Assembly: GCA_000499405.2 (NCBI GenBank)
Contig: HG738138.1
Span: 12,021,208-12,085,207 of the forward strand
Origin: Onchocerca volvulus
Lineage: Eukaryota > Nematoda > Chromadorea > Rhabditida > Onchocercidae
Reading direction: 5' to 3'
Length of the DNA stretch: 64,000 nucleotides
Positions within the stretch are counted from its first letter, which is position 1. Every line of letters begins with the position of its first letter. Both the position numbers and the translations under genes were made by a program. The notes under the pieces were generated by a model that saw only the letters and a program-made list of their open reading frames with translations, searched no databases and was not told the DNA's origin. This document shows, in pieces, positions 1 through 12,795 of the stretch.

Positions 1-505
1 TAGCAACTAGTAATGTAGAAACCGTCGGTGCTACATCATTTTCTATTTTTAAAATACCTTCAGTGAATCTTTCGATCTCCCGTGATCAAGCATCAATCTT
101 ATTATTTATTACTACAGACTTTGATTATCCAATCAGCTTGTAGAATTGCTGTTAACAACAAATAGTAATTTAAAAGATGGGAGAATTCTCATTCTCCAAT
201 CATGTGAAATTTATAGCTATTAATCTGTTTAGGAATTTATTAGTCATTTTTGTTTGTTTCAATCCGTCATGTTTATTATTCATATGTTTACTTATTCACG
301 GCAAGTGCAGAAATCTCTGAATTTTGCTCCAAAATGCAGTTGAAAGATTTTTTCAATATCAAAATAAAGATTAACTTGCAAAATTCATGCTTCAAAATTT
401 ATCCGAAATTCGTGTGAAATGATTCTATGTTACTTGCACAATCTTTTTATCCAAAAATATTAATGCTTATGAATACCAAGCCTTCACTAGTTACTAAGCA
501 TTCAG

Positions 506-701
506 AACGCGTGGACAGACGGGAAATGATGTGACTTCATCAGTGAAATTAGAACAAGACATGATGAGCATTTGTAAGCGTGTAGAATATCGAAGAATGC
601 TTTCACATTACGAACATATTGATAGGAAACCTGGATTAAAATTAATATCAAGATATGTTAAACATTCCAAAAATGGTGCAGATGAAATATTACATACGTA
701 A
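506..701 (+). CDS. Candidate coding exon, unknown protein (partial)
   Basis: After a good 3' splice site (TTCAG at 501-505) the plus strand stays open for 64 codons and ends at TAA 699-701. The product is rich in charged residues (for example CKRVEYRRML and HIDRKPGLKL), unlike the Ile/Asn/Phe/Lys-rich peptides that random frames give in this DNA. There is no good start codon at the left, so this would be an internal or last exon of a gene whose upstream exons lie left of the window or in 1-500. The frame at 3-149 is also open from the window edge. A possible donor (AC|GTAACA at 698) would avoid the stop and carry the gene on. No family was recognised. A chance open frame of this length is possible. 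Confidence 0.35.
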
Positions 702-3601
702 CATTATTAAGTCGATATCAAGTAATGGGATTATAAGCACTGTTTGAAATTCTACATTCGTCATATTTATTATGCCATCCCTTAAATTCTTCGAAAAAAA
801 TTTATGATACTTCGAAACATTAACCTTTAATCTAATATATATTCCGATATCCTTGTGTATTTACAATAATTTTAAAGACACAATTTGAATTGCAATGTAA
901 GAAAAGAAATGAAATGCGTAATAGGTAACATTTGGGAATTCAGTGCAATATTCACACCTTTGCAAAAAGTGAAAAGGATTCCTCAGAAAAAAAAATGCAG
1001 AAAATCGGAAATAGGAAGAAAAAAAGTGTCATGCAGTATTTGAGAAAAAAAAAAACCTTACTTTATAATCAAATAAACTCGGTAGTTTCAATTCTACTAT
1101 ATTGCTAATAGATTTAAAAAACATATGTTCTTACCCATTTATTATTTAAATCGAAATATTGCAATAATATATGTTTGGGTACATTAAATACTAAGACATT
1201 AATTACTGATATTAGACATGATATTATTCATAAAATTTTCGAGAAAAAAGAATTGGCTGCAAAATATTCATTGCATAATTAAATAATTTGAAATATTTAT
1301 AGAAATGTATTTTTATGCATCTTAGTCTCATACATGACATCATTTGAAACACTTCAATCTTTTTCATTCATTTGGTGATTTCGACGTACAAAAATTTTAC
1401 CCACGTAGAATGATATTTAAAAAGGAAGTTTACTTCGGAAAAAAAGCATATAATATGTTGAGGGTTTTCATTTATGCTTGAATATCTGTTTATTCATTCG
1501 TTGTTTGCACGGTATGATAATTTTTTGCGTCAAAAAGCATGATTTTTATTAAATTAATTTGATTAATTTAACTTAATTTCTGCTTCTTTATATTCCCAAT
1601 TAATATTATGAATAATAAAGAATTATATCGAAATGGAATAATCTGTTGTTTTTTTTCGCAAAATTTGATTCCGTATGCCACTCATAATTTTTTCTTTTGA
1701 AGTAGCATTGACTTAGATACCATATGTAATTTGTTGCGAACCATATGTTATTCAAACTAAAAAACATTTCAGTTCACATCTGAAAGAAGTTAGTAGCTAC
1801 TATCATCAGAATACATTAGATATGTTAAAAAATTATTTTGAAATTGAAATTTAACGAAAAAATCGACATTTCAAAAATTGTTTCCACAACAAATATTAAT
1901 TTAGCATTTTAAGAGGTTATGCTAATAGCAAAGATGTTATCATTTGTTGAAAATAACTTATAATTAATCAAACAAGTGCATAAACAAAAGTAAGGATTAA
2001 AAATACTTTACCGTATGATGTATGTAAGTACGAGTGGTCGAAAAGTTACGAAATCTTGAATTGCAAAATTTTTCCAAGCAAGTTTCCATTACAATTTTTT
2101 TTTCATTTTTTGTAAAATAGATTTGATAAAACAATTTTTTTTTTTTGACATTGCCATACTTTTATGCTTTCTGCATTTTTTCAAAAAAAAAAAAAGTGAT
2201 TGATTGATTTTAATGATAAAAAAAGGGAAAAAAAGTCAGTGAAAGAATAATTGAACTAATAACATTTGAAATGATAAAAAGCAATTAAAATGAAGTGGGT
2301 TTTTTTAATTTAAAATTAATTACAAAAATTAATTCAGTGATAAAACACATATAATTTAATGATATTCTTGTTGTTGACGATTGACAAAGCAACAAATTCC
2401 GTTCCCTTTTCCTTCCATTCTTGCATTGTTTTACTGTTTTATCACTGGGTTATTGAAAATCTAATTTTGAACACTTTAATACCAAGAGAGAGATAAGAAA
2501 GTTCTATCGAGGTCAGGAGGTTGGTAGGAGAGGTAAATGACGGAATGATGTATGTTCTTCATTTTCTTTCCACCATTAATTTCAATCTGCTCCTTCAAAA
2601 AAGGCAACATAAAGGGAATGGATGAAATATTTTAAACGTTTAAGAAGTTCCGAAATATTAACACATTCATAAAAAGGTTGATACACCTTAATACGTTTAA
2701 ACGTTTCATACATCAAGATGTAAGAAATTTATGCCAGCATTATGCAGATATGAGAGATTATTATCAATAAACGTTCGGTTGATGCTGATAATGACGAAAA
2801 TGATTGAAATGAGTTGAAGAAAAAAAAAGAAAAAAAAACAAACGTAAGCAAAATTAAAAGGAAGCGAAAAAAGTTTCAAATTTAGGAAAGATCGCACATT
2901 TTAATTTCACTTATTTCAACAGAAAACGTTATTTTAATTACTGGCAAAAAATTGTTGAATTGGTAAAAAAACTTTCAAAATTATTGTTTCTATTATCTTA
3001 AAACAAATCATTACAATAGAATGGATAATATTATTGCTTCATTTTTTCCTCCTCTTTAATTTATAATAATGTATATTATATTTATATTTATTTATTATTA
3101 TAAAAATCTTTCATGACGAATTTTATCAGGTTTTCAATAATGGATTTTTCAATGATATGAAAAATTTTTACTTCATTTCAATTTGCCTTCCAATCAAAGA
3201 AAGAAGAAAGTGATAATTTAGTTCTATTTATGGTAATATATGCGCATGTGTATCTCCGTGTGTGTTTTTTATTTATTTGTTTGTTTCTTTCTATAGATGA
3301 GCTTATTATTTATAGTGATGCATAGAGGGTGTGCTAATATTTTTGCATTTTCGCAAAAAAAAGAAGGAAATATGACTGATGTGTTATGTCTCAAGAAATT
3401 ATGATGCGTTATATTTCGAGAAATGTTGATATCAAAAAACAAAAATAAAAAAAGAAAGTAAATGTAAAAAAAAAGAAGAAAAAAACAGAAAAACAAAAAA
3501 AAAAAAGAACAAGAAAGAATAAAAGGAAGAATAAAGGCCAAAATTTTCAATAATTCAATTCATTTAACGAATGCAATTGCACAATTTTTTTTTCCTGGAA
3601 G
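702..3601. other. Non-coding, AT-rich stretch
   Basis: I see no convincing exon here. The stretch is A/T homopolymer-rich. A slightly GC-richer patch at 2485-2535 ends in a donor-like GAGAG|GTAAAT, but its frame is open for only about 25 codons and has no acceptor. If the exons at 506 and 3602 belong to one gene, this is its intron. Confidence 0.4.
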
Positions 3602-3771
3602 CAACCATTTGAATCCTACTCGATCAAAATCAAACCGCCGATCATTTTGGAAGCATACAGAAGGACGAGAAAATGGATGCAAACTGAAATGCGTCAACAG
3701 CATTGGTTTGCTGATTCAAAATGGCTCAATCCTGAATCATTCCATTCACTTTCTTTTCTTCCTAATATTTA

Positions 3772-3847
<76 letters not shown>

Positions 3848-4891
3848 AAGAGAAAAAAAAAGAAGGAAAGTTTTCTTATGCCAATTCCATAAGATGTGCA
3901 ACAATACAATTTAGATTCAAAAATGCTTCTTATCGTTCTTCCGCTGAAAATGATACAAATGTAGTTTTGCTATAAAATAATTTTGTTTCAAAAAAAAAAA
4001 AAGAAAAAATTAAAAAAAATTTGTCTTTTCATTCTTTCCTACATCAATGGTATCATAGCAGAAAGCATATTTCTAGCAGCAACCATTTTATTTTACATCG
4101 TAGCTTCTTTCAACAAATGGAAATATTTTTTATTTTTGATCTGTTTTGTATTGTTTTTCATTAAAAAAATGATATAATATGATGCGATTATATTGGATTT
4201 TGTTAGAAGTGTCCTGGATTAGTAACACTTAACTTTCCGAATATATTACATTATTTTTGGACTAAAATTCTAATTCATATATTTTAGAGGTGGAGAAAAC
4301 TAGTATTATTTGCAGCAAAAGAAAAAAAAAAACTTTTATTGTCTGTATAATTTATAGAACAATATTGTAATGTACAATTATTTATTGCGATATTTTAATT
4401 TGGAGATGGCTAGAAGCAATAAATGCTTTTTATGCAATTAAGTGAAAGCCCAAGAATGTTTTTCCTGAGTTTGTTAGGCACGTAGGTAAATAATTCCATT
4501 CCTACTGGCCTTTCAAACTCTGGGAAAACTGCGGACTTCTTCGGCAAATTTCAAATGTTTCAATTTTCCAAGCATAATTTTCTTGACCAATTTGTATTCA
4601 ATACGATCAACGATGAATATATCATATTGTTACAAGAATGGAATGATTCAAATTCATCGTTAGGTAAGCTTTCTATTTTTGTCGCATCAAATTTTAATTT
4701 ATTTATTGCTTTAAATATTTAATTGCATTGAATTGGATCTAATTGGCAACATATTAAATTTGGAATTAAAAAAAATCAATGGTGTGAAAAAATTGCAATA
4801 GAATTGAATAATGCTTTTATTGCTTTAGTTCGAAGGTAATCACTTACCCATAGCAAGTTTAAGTCAATATCGCGTAATACGATCTGAATGA
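3602..4891 (+). CDS. Candidate 3-exon gene end, unknown protein (partial)
   Basis: Three plus-strand segments join in phase: 3602-3844 (81 codons, after a T-rich acceptor ending GGAAG), 4486-4663 (59 codons plus one base, donor G|GTAAGC) and 4836-4891, ending at TGA 4889-4891. The first segment reads like real protein (PPIILEAYRRTRKWMQTEMR, then WFADSKWLNPESF) but runs into the TA microsatellite, which would add about 11 Ile-Tyr pairs before donor TAT|GTAAAG. An intron splicing out the repeat by another route is equally possible. The second segment contains GKTADFFGKFQMFQ and INDEYIILLQEW. The 5' end is not found. The phase agreement supports the model; the lack of homology and the expected chance frames of this size do not. 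Confidence 0.33.
3776..3844. repeat. (TA)n microsatellite
   Basis: An uninterrupted TA dinucleotide run of 69 bases, preceded by imperfect TTTATA units. It abuts a donor-like GTAAAG at 3845. In two plus-strand frames it is open and would encode alternating Ile and Tyr. Confidence 0.97.
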
Positions 4892-5867
4892 ATTTGCCTC
4901 TTTAAATTTTCGAAGGTTAAAAAAAAGAAAAAAAATAGCAACAAATTAAATCGTTTCTATTTCGGAAGTAAAATCATTCTTTTATTTGAAAGTGGAATAG
5001 AAAATTGTCTCAAAATTAAAAGAAAATTCAAAAATTCCGACTAATTAATTTACTTCTGCTATACTTACTTTAAAAAAGTACGAGAAGATATCCATTTTGC
5101 ATGTTGATTTGAAACTTATCCATACAAAAAGTAATACAACGGACCAAATTTTCATTTGCACACTATAATATTGAATTTTATAGTAACTCAAAAATGAGAT
5201 AATTTTTCATAGATTACAGAAGAGAGCAAAGTTACTTTCAAATTAACCGATAATTGTATGAGAAAGCATAACTCAAATTTGGTTTCGGCTTTTTTTTGTT
5301 TTTTTTTTTTGCGGAAGAGTTGGAAAAAAAATATTAGAATCATTCATTTCTTCGACAATAAGAATAAAAACCAATGGAAGTATCAATGAAAATATATAAA
5401 TCAATTTAAAAATAGTATTACATTGTGAGAATGAAAAATAAATGAAAATATAGATTACTCGAAACGTTACATAAGTTTTTGAAATTCATTACAAACATTG
5501 ATTTTTTAAAGCTGGAAATTTTGACTGAAAATAATACTACATATCGATGACATGTTTATTTTTGACAAAAATAAAGAAAAAAAAAAAAAGAACAAGCCCA
5601 GAATTACTATTCATTAGAAAAACAGGAAATAAAAAGTTCTCGATATTCTGAAAAAAAAAAAAAATACATATTTTAAGTTACCAAACCATTAAATACGCGT
5701 CAATCTTTTCAAATAATATGGTTTTTTGTATTTATTTTATTTTCAAAATATGTCTTACATATTCCAGCTTTATAGATGAATGTTGTGATATTATGTCCAT
5801 ACCTTTGTGATGTATCGATGAATATGAAAAAAGGCCAAAGGTTAAGTCTTTTAACTTGATGAATAAT
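4892..5867. other. Convergent intergenic spacer
   Basis: No coding signal on either strand. TTTATT at 5731-5736 reads AATAAA on the minus strand, about 130 bases past the stop of the minus-strand gene, and is its likely polyadenylation signal. The rest is A- and T-rich filler. Confidence 0.5.
5731..5736 (-). terminator. Polyadenylation signal (AATAAA)
   Basis: Minus-strand AATAAA about 130 bases after the stop codon of the disordered-protein gene. It is the only close canonical hexamer I noticed in that direction. Confidence 0.45.
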
Positions 5868-8800
5868 TTAGTAATGCAATGGTATTGCTTGTCCGCTCTG
5901 CAAGTTAGACATCATTTTTTCAGTCAGATTATCAATTTCTTTATTTGTTGGCGCTGTTCGGCTTGTTTCTCTACGTATTTCCGAAATTTTTTGCGTAACT
6001 TCTGGACTATCGGAAGTCAGAGGATTTTGATGCCTGTTTGCTTCACGCTGTGATTCGGTTAACCCTACAAAATTTTTGCCTTTATAAAAATGAATTGATA
6101 TTCTAAAAGTTTGAACTTAACTGAATGATAATTGTTGTAGCATTGGACTTACATGCATCTAATTTAGATTCTTTTTTTTTTTTTGATTTAAAACTAATCA
6201 TTTGCTTTTCTTCTTTTGATAAAACATGCAAGTTTCGGTCATATAATAAATTTTCAAAACGAATTAAATAGGATGTTGAAAAAGGAACAGTTGTTGAACA
6301 GTTGTTTGCGGAAAAAAATTAACAAAAAAAATTTACCTTCATTTCTTATTTGGCGAGCGAAATTGTTTGGATGAACAGCAGCGCTGGAACCTTTATACGG
6401 TGGATAAGGTACATATCTGAAAATCAAATTATTTCCTTTATTTTAGATGAAAAACTTGGAAATTATAGCTTACATTTGATCAAATCTAAAAATAAATATT
6501 ACTAAATTACTGTGATCATCCGATCATCCCAATTCTATAAATGAATTTTCTAAAAGAAGCTTAATATATGAGCTGTCAAAAATTATTAAGCTTAATTCAT
6601 CCATGCTTAGGTTAATAGTTCCAGTATACTTCTTTGTTTTAGACCTTATCTAGTCTTCAATTTACTTATAAACTTCCACAATATATACTTAGCCATACTT
6701 CGAAATCATTTAAATTTCATGGATACTCATTACCGAGATCAAATTATTTACAGCATTTATTCCACAAATGCTTCCAATTGTTCGCATCATCTTATTTTTA
6801 AGACAAAAAAATACTTCTTTACAAATTTCTGAAGTCTTACTTTTCTTCGGTTGTTGATGAATACATTTTCTTGACCGTACGTGATGATGTTTCAGGTATT
6901 TCTAAAATAGAAATTGGAGTTGTGGTTGCATACTGATGAATTAGTTCACGTGGATTTGTTATCAAATAATCTTTAGTCACATCAAACTTGTGGTACCGTT
7001 CTGTTTTGACTGATTCATGTACTGTAGGCCCATCTGCAATTTACAACCTGTTATCCATGGCATTTGCAAAAAAATATTAGAAATACTGCAAAGGAAATAT
7101 ATTTTGCAATTTTTCGCTCACTTTTACCTATAAAAAAAAAAAAGAAAAAAAAAGCAAAAACAAAATTAGTTGTTTAATGCATCAACATTTCGTCTGGCTA
7201 ACATACCGCTTAAGCGACCATTGTTTTTAAATCCGTAATCACCATAATTGTCGGGTCCGTTTAGTAGGTCAACACTCTGAGAACGACCTTTAACCAACCA
7301 AAATATTCAACAAAAAGAAACAAAAATTACAATCCACTCGTGTCAAAACCACCAATTCACAAATTTTACAAATTCAGGATGAGGAGAATTCAGGAAAAGG
7401 CACAAAAGAAAGAGAGAAACGAACAAAATGCACAACAACTATTATTCTACAGTGTACTCTGAAGTATGTTCAACAAACTAAAGCAAAACTACGTCGAAAT
7501 AATTATTTTCTAAGGATTCAAAAAATCACTGAATCGGATATGTTAGAATCTGATGCATGCAAATTTGACAGGATCAAATCTATTCTATAATAAAAAGAAG
7601 ACATTTGATTGGAAATTGGAATAATTGTTATTACTTTTTTAAAGAAATTTAATTCTGTCTATTGCATCTTTAAATTAAAAAACATCGATTAGACTGGATT
7701 TAAGCAAAATGATTTCAAGAGTAATAATTTTTACTGAAATTTTTAAGATTAAACAAAAATAAGAGGTTGGAAACACATTCAAATTTTTAATTTTCAGGAG
7801 AGGTAAAATTCATATAATGTCTGCTTTTTATTTCGTTCGCCATTTTTCATGCTATAAAGTTTCTAAATGCAAACCTCTAGATGCACTCAAAAATGGATCA
7901 GACTGTGTAAAACCATGTGTATTATGTAGATCGTGATAAGCTGACGAATAAGGATAAGTTGAAGTTGGTGAATGGTAACGGTAATTTGGTGACTTGGTAC
8001 CATAAAGATCCGAACCTCGCGGTCCAGAACCATAACTATCCACACCACGCATTCCTGTACCATATCCATCTACACCTGGTTTAGGTGATTCGATATCGTA
8101 GCCTTTTGGCACACCTTGTCCTCTGGTACTATCTATACTACTTTGACAAAACAATAAAAATGTGCCATTTCTACCGTGTGCAAAAAAGTTCTTAAAACAC
8201 AGCATACAGAATTGTAATATTGCTGAAAAATGTGGTAGATTTAAAAATTTAGGTGAAAATTTCATAATTACTGGTATAAAAACTTCGACCACCTGGATAT
8301 CCGGTACCACCAGATCCAGCATCACTTGAATAATCTTTCCCGTGTCCGAACGGAGTATTACCTCCTCCACTACGAGTAGCGTAACCACCGCCACTTCCTG
8401 GTCTTTGTTCTCCTGTTCCTCCCGCTCCTCCTTTGTAATCCGGTTCTCGTCCACCATAACTCATACCGGGACTAGTACCACTTTGTTGTCCATACAAATC
8501 GCTACCTAAAATTTATACTTCCATTCTTAATTTTACAAAAGTGTTCCATAATTTGATTAGGTAGCCAACTCCAATTTCTTTTCTTTTTTTAAGTGACCTC
8601 AAAAGTTAGCCAAAAAATTGTGATAGCTTTAATAAATAATAGTAATGAAAAACGATGCGTTGATGCCGAATACAATTTTTTCTACTCTGAAATTCTGTAT
8701 TGGATATAAACCTTGAAAATTTTACGACGAAAAAAAAAAGACCTGGTGATATACCGCCTGTCAGACGTGAATCACGTCCACTTCCACCCATATCACTTCC

Positions 8801-11566
8801 ATCATTTCCTAAATTTAAACTTTCTTATTCAATTGAAAATACTTAAAATTTTCGGATAAGGATGATATAGCGATTAAAGAAGAAGAAAGAAATGAATATC
8901 ATATTTATTGATTGAATTTATACATAAAAATTTACGTATATCTGATATCAAAGGATTTAAACATTCTCCACAAATAAAACTTCAATAAACTGTTAAAAAA
9001 AAATTTTTGCAATTCTATTCCTATTAATTAAAATAAGTAGGAAAAACGAAAACAAATTTATTTATCAAGGTAAGCGTTAATTACAAAGATAGCAACGAAA
9101 TTAATGAAATTTGGTGCTAACAGAGAAATTTGAAGAATACAATAATTTACTATTCAAATCTTTGATACTGTAAAGGTAATAAATACCATGAGTCATTGTT
9201 CGAGTATAGATGTTATAACCAGCATGGCCAGGTTCACCTCTGTCCAAGGTTCTGTTATGTATCACCGTAATTTTCGGCGACAAATCTTTCGGGACACGTT
9301 TTAATTCGACACCATCCGCAGCGACAACACCGTCACCAATTGGTGAATAATACAAACGACGCGGCTTTAGTGAGCGAGGCAAATGTCCCGGATCGGTAAT
9401 AATCTAAGAAGAGAAAGAAAGTTATTTAAAAAAAAAGTTTATTTTCCTAGTTACAAAACGGATGAAACTAGAATAAAAGTTCAGCCCTATCCGTTCGAGA
9501 CTTTTTTTCTTATAGTGATGATCTTGAAAATACTTGCCTCGCCACCATGCCATTTTGTTGGCATGAATTCTACTCCCGAACCTGGTCGATCACCATATCC
9601 AAAAAATCGACTCCTTTCGTCTTCTTCTCGTTGCCGTTGTGATGCATGACTTCGAGAACGTGCTGTTTCATACCGGTTATAATCATCCTGCAAAATTTTA
9701 ATCCCAATACTGTGTGATCTGAATCAATTATCTTTAATTTCATTTATTGATACATTTAATTGGTAAATGTTTGGTGGCAAATAAAGTAAATTTGAAAGTA
9801 CGGAAAATATTCAAATTTTAGAAAATATAAAAATATACCGGATGCTTTCCGTATGACTGATAATTGTTAGTTGGACTGTTTGTCGAGAATTGATTATCAC
9901 GACCTCGATTCATATATCCAGTACTTCCATAACTTGACATAGTGTTAATATTATCGTTATTATTTCTATTATCACTCGTATTTTTATTGCTGTCGTAGCT
10001 ATTATTGTTCTTATTTTTATTGCTGTTGTAGCTATTATACAAATTATAAAAATCGTCGAAACTGTTCGAGTTTTTTAGATGATTACTCGGTGTAGACCAG
10101 TTTGGTGATAACGACGATGTTCGGCGGATTGTTGGTGCCAACTGAGATACGTCGTCTGACCACTTTACTTCCTTTCGACTTTAAAAAAAAGAGGAGTTGA
10201 CAAAACATATATACAATCATTGATAATTAATAATTTTAACAAAATCCAGATCATATAAAGTGTTTGTAATCATCCGGCAATAGAAACGATTTCAGATCAT
10301 ATATAGCTTTGTGTTTCATTTGTTCGGAAGACTTATTAAATGCATTTCTCTTTAATCCATTGTTTAAAATCTTTGAAAAACTACGATACTTTTGCTTAAA
10401 ATCATCATCTGATCGGAAGAAAGAAAAAAAAAACTCGCGGAAGAATGCGAAACTTAAAAGAAAAAAAAAACATTCCAATGATGTACAACGAAATTTATAT
10501 TGAAATGAACAAAATTTCCATAAAATCAACGAGATTTCTATTAGATTGAATGGAATTTCTATCTTAATTAATTCAAATGAAACATTAATGAACACTAGTA
10601 ATCGAAAGCCTTTGATATGAGATGAACTGAAGAAATGTGAAGTTTGGTGCCTAAACGGTAAACAGAATTACACATCAGGCTTACCCTCTGTTAGGAGATA
10701 CGGATAATGCTGATAACGTTCCGTCGCTATGCTGATAGGCGTTAGATCGCTCTCCTTCTTTATCTTTTGCCCAAGTTGATGAGTCACCTGTTCCTGTTGA
10801 AAAAAAAAAAAAAAAAAGAAAAAAGACGGAAAACTTTGATTCCATATATAATAATAATAAAATTTGAGTCTAATTTAATTTCAATATTTATCCGTCATCA
10901 ACTGTTAGCATTTAAAATTTTCCAACTCTAGGCTTTTTAAAATCCAAAAAAATTCCCAAGTTAATGCTAATCAAGCCAATTTCATTGACGATTATTGTTA
11001 TCATCATTTTTGTGTCATAGGTAAAGATAAGCATAGCTGCATTTATTGATAAATAAGTTCAAAATTTATTCATTTTTTCATAAAATCAATCGACTATTAT
11101 GTCATGCAAGGATATGCCATCTAATATAGTTGACAAATAGAAATAACTAAAAGCAAAAACTTAATAATTTTGCAGCTTAAACTTTATACATCGACAAAAT
11201 TGTCGGAAAAGAAAGAAATAAAAAAATTTTTGAAAATTAAAATAAATTACTTTAAAAAAAAATATTTTCCAAAAATTATCATATAAATAATGCTTGTAAG
11301 CTATAAAGTTTATAAGAGAGCATTGAAAAAAGTGAAGATAATTAATTGAAATTTACTAAATGTGTATTTCCATAGTATTTAAGTAAATCTACTTTGAAAA
11401 TTGGAAATTCAAAAGGAAAATTAGACCTACCTTGTGAACTTGGTGAACGTAATAGATGGGAATTTTGATCGATGAAACGTTGTAATTCGTATTTTTGTGA
11501 TCTCGAGAGTTCGTGTCTATTTAGAAGGTTACACTCGTGTTCAATATTCTGAATTTGTTCCAACAT
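5868..11566 (-). CDS. Gly/Ser/Tyr/Asn-rich disordered protein, 686 aa, 12 exons
   Basis: Exons in transcript order: 11431-11566, 10685-10793, 9839-10178, 9538-9687, 9187-9403, 8743-8808, 8272-8505, 7875-8132, 7207-7287, 6841-7033, 6337-6416, 5868-6064. They sum to 2,061 bases with matching phases and a TAA stop. ATG 11566 follows an in-frame TAA, so it is a credible start. Residues 1-45 are a Glu/Leu/Arg-rich possible helix (HELSRSQKYELQRF). Residues about 90-195 are Ser/Asn-rich. Residues about 245-318 hold the most ordered segment (PRRLYYSPIGDGVVAADG). Residues 318-503 are Gly-rich with tandem units such as RGVDSYGSGP. Residues 531-620 include DVTKDYLITNPRELIHQY and YVPYPPYKG. The C-terminus has a short helix (EIDNLTEKMMSNL). 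I see no catalytic, zinc-binding or membrane segment. The build resembles a cytoskeletal or adaptor scaffold, but no family was recognised. The intron after 9538 needs a GC donor. The acceptor at 8133 was chosen by phase over a nearby one. Confidence 0.8.
10251..10422 (-). CDS. Possible alternative terminal exon of the disordered-protein gene
   Basis: Inside the second intron, the minus strand has an acceptor (TTCTTTCTTCCGATCAG) followed by an open frame of about 56 codons (DDDFKQKYRSFSKILNNG, ending LLPDDYKHFI and TGA). Its two-base lead matches the one-base overhang of the first exon (11431-11566), so splicing exon 1 directly to it would give a protein of about 100 residues. It cannot follow exon 2 in frame. 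A chance open frame remains possible. Confidence 0.25.
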
Positions 11567-12359
11567 CAAAATAAAAAGATGTCGAAATTAATTTTAAAAT
11601 CAAGTAACTTGAAACGAGAAAAGAGGAAACAAAATATGTGTTGGATCGATAAAATTTACTAACGAAGTCTGATCTTTCAATTTTATTACAGTATCAAAAA
11701 AAAAAGAAAGGAGGCTGTCGAATTGCAACGAAGCATATGTTCCAAAAGTTTCATCTATGCCAAGAAAAATTTTTGTTGCAATACAAATTGGTAAAAAATC
11801 AATATGTTCAATAGACTTAATAAATGATATAATTTATTTATCTGTTCATTTATTAATTTTTCTTACACTTCGTTCAATTTTAAATGATTAGGTCGTGTCA
11901 GTAAGGAAGAAGCATTATATGAAACCAATTGATTAGAATCTTTTTCTGGCAATGTGATTATCATTTATCTATGATGATTAATGCAATTATCTGCTAATCA
12001 TGCAATCTATTGTCATATCAGCACAATTTCATCCATAATCTTTAATATTATCGCTAACATTAGTAATAGAAGAAGTTATCATTGGAAATCGCAGTCTTCG
12101 TTATAAAAGAAATCAAAATATTCCTTGTTATCTTAATCCTTCTTTCTTCCACCCGCTTTCCATCATTTCTTTCTCCATTATTTAGATAATACTGGAGAAA
12201 AGAGAAAATGAAAAAAAAAAAGAAATGTGAATATTAGACTTCATCAAGTTTATCCTTCCGATGCATAGTTCTCAAAATCACAAATTTATATCTAATGCTT
12301 AATTTGTTGCAGTATATAATTTAAAAAAAAAAAAAAAAAAAACTATTAACTACCGAATA

Positions 12360-12795
12360 TAAGTAATACAGGCAAGAATATTGTAAAGAAAAAAAAAAAA
12401 GAAAGTTGTGCGTAAATTACTGTTACTAATGAGAAAGTAAAAAATAAAAACTTTACATAACTAGAAAAATATTTCAAGAATTGCATCAATAAAAAAAAAA
12501 AAAATTGGTTTACTTTGTATTTACTGTAAAAAATTGGCTTATTGTATAGTTTACCCAAAAAAATTGGTCTATTGTAAGCAATTCATTGAAAATCATTTAG
12601 CCTATTACTGAAATTGATACTACAATAAAGCTCTTACTACTGTAAGTAAGTAATATAAGTAAAAATACTGTGAAAAAAGAAAAAAAAAAAAGAAAGAAGC
12701 GAGTGAACAACTATTGCTGATGAGAAAATGACAAATAGTAAATTTTGTATATAAAAAGGGAAATATTTCAAGGATAAATTATATAAATAAAAAAA
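12360..12795. repeat. Degenerate direct duplication, period about 288 bp
   Basis: The stretch at 12360-12500 resembles 12648-12795 in the same order: AAGTAATA, an A-rich AGAAAG block, ACTATTGCTGATGAGAAA-like text, then AAATATTTCAAG and an A-run. The copies are diverged but share block order and spacing. Confidence 0.6.

Noticed and set aside
3269..3550. 93-codon minus-strand frame
   Set aside because: Phe/Leu runs come from A-tracts on the other strand; no coding signal.
11641..11760. Possible extra upstream exon (MKLLEHMLRCNS) of the disordered-protein gene
   Set aside because: Joining it to exon 1 runs through an in-frame TAA before ATG 11566.
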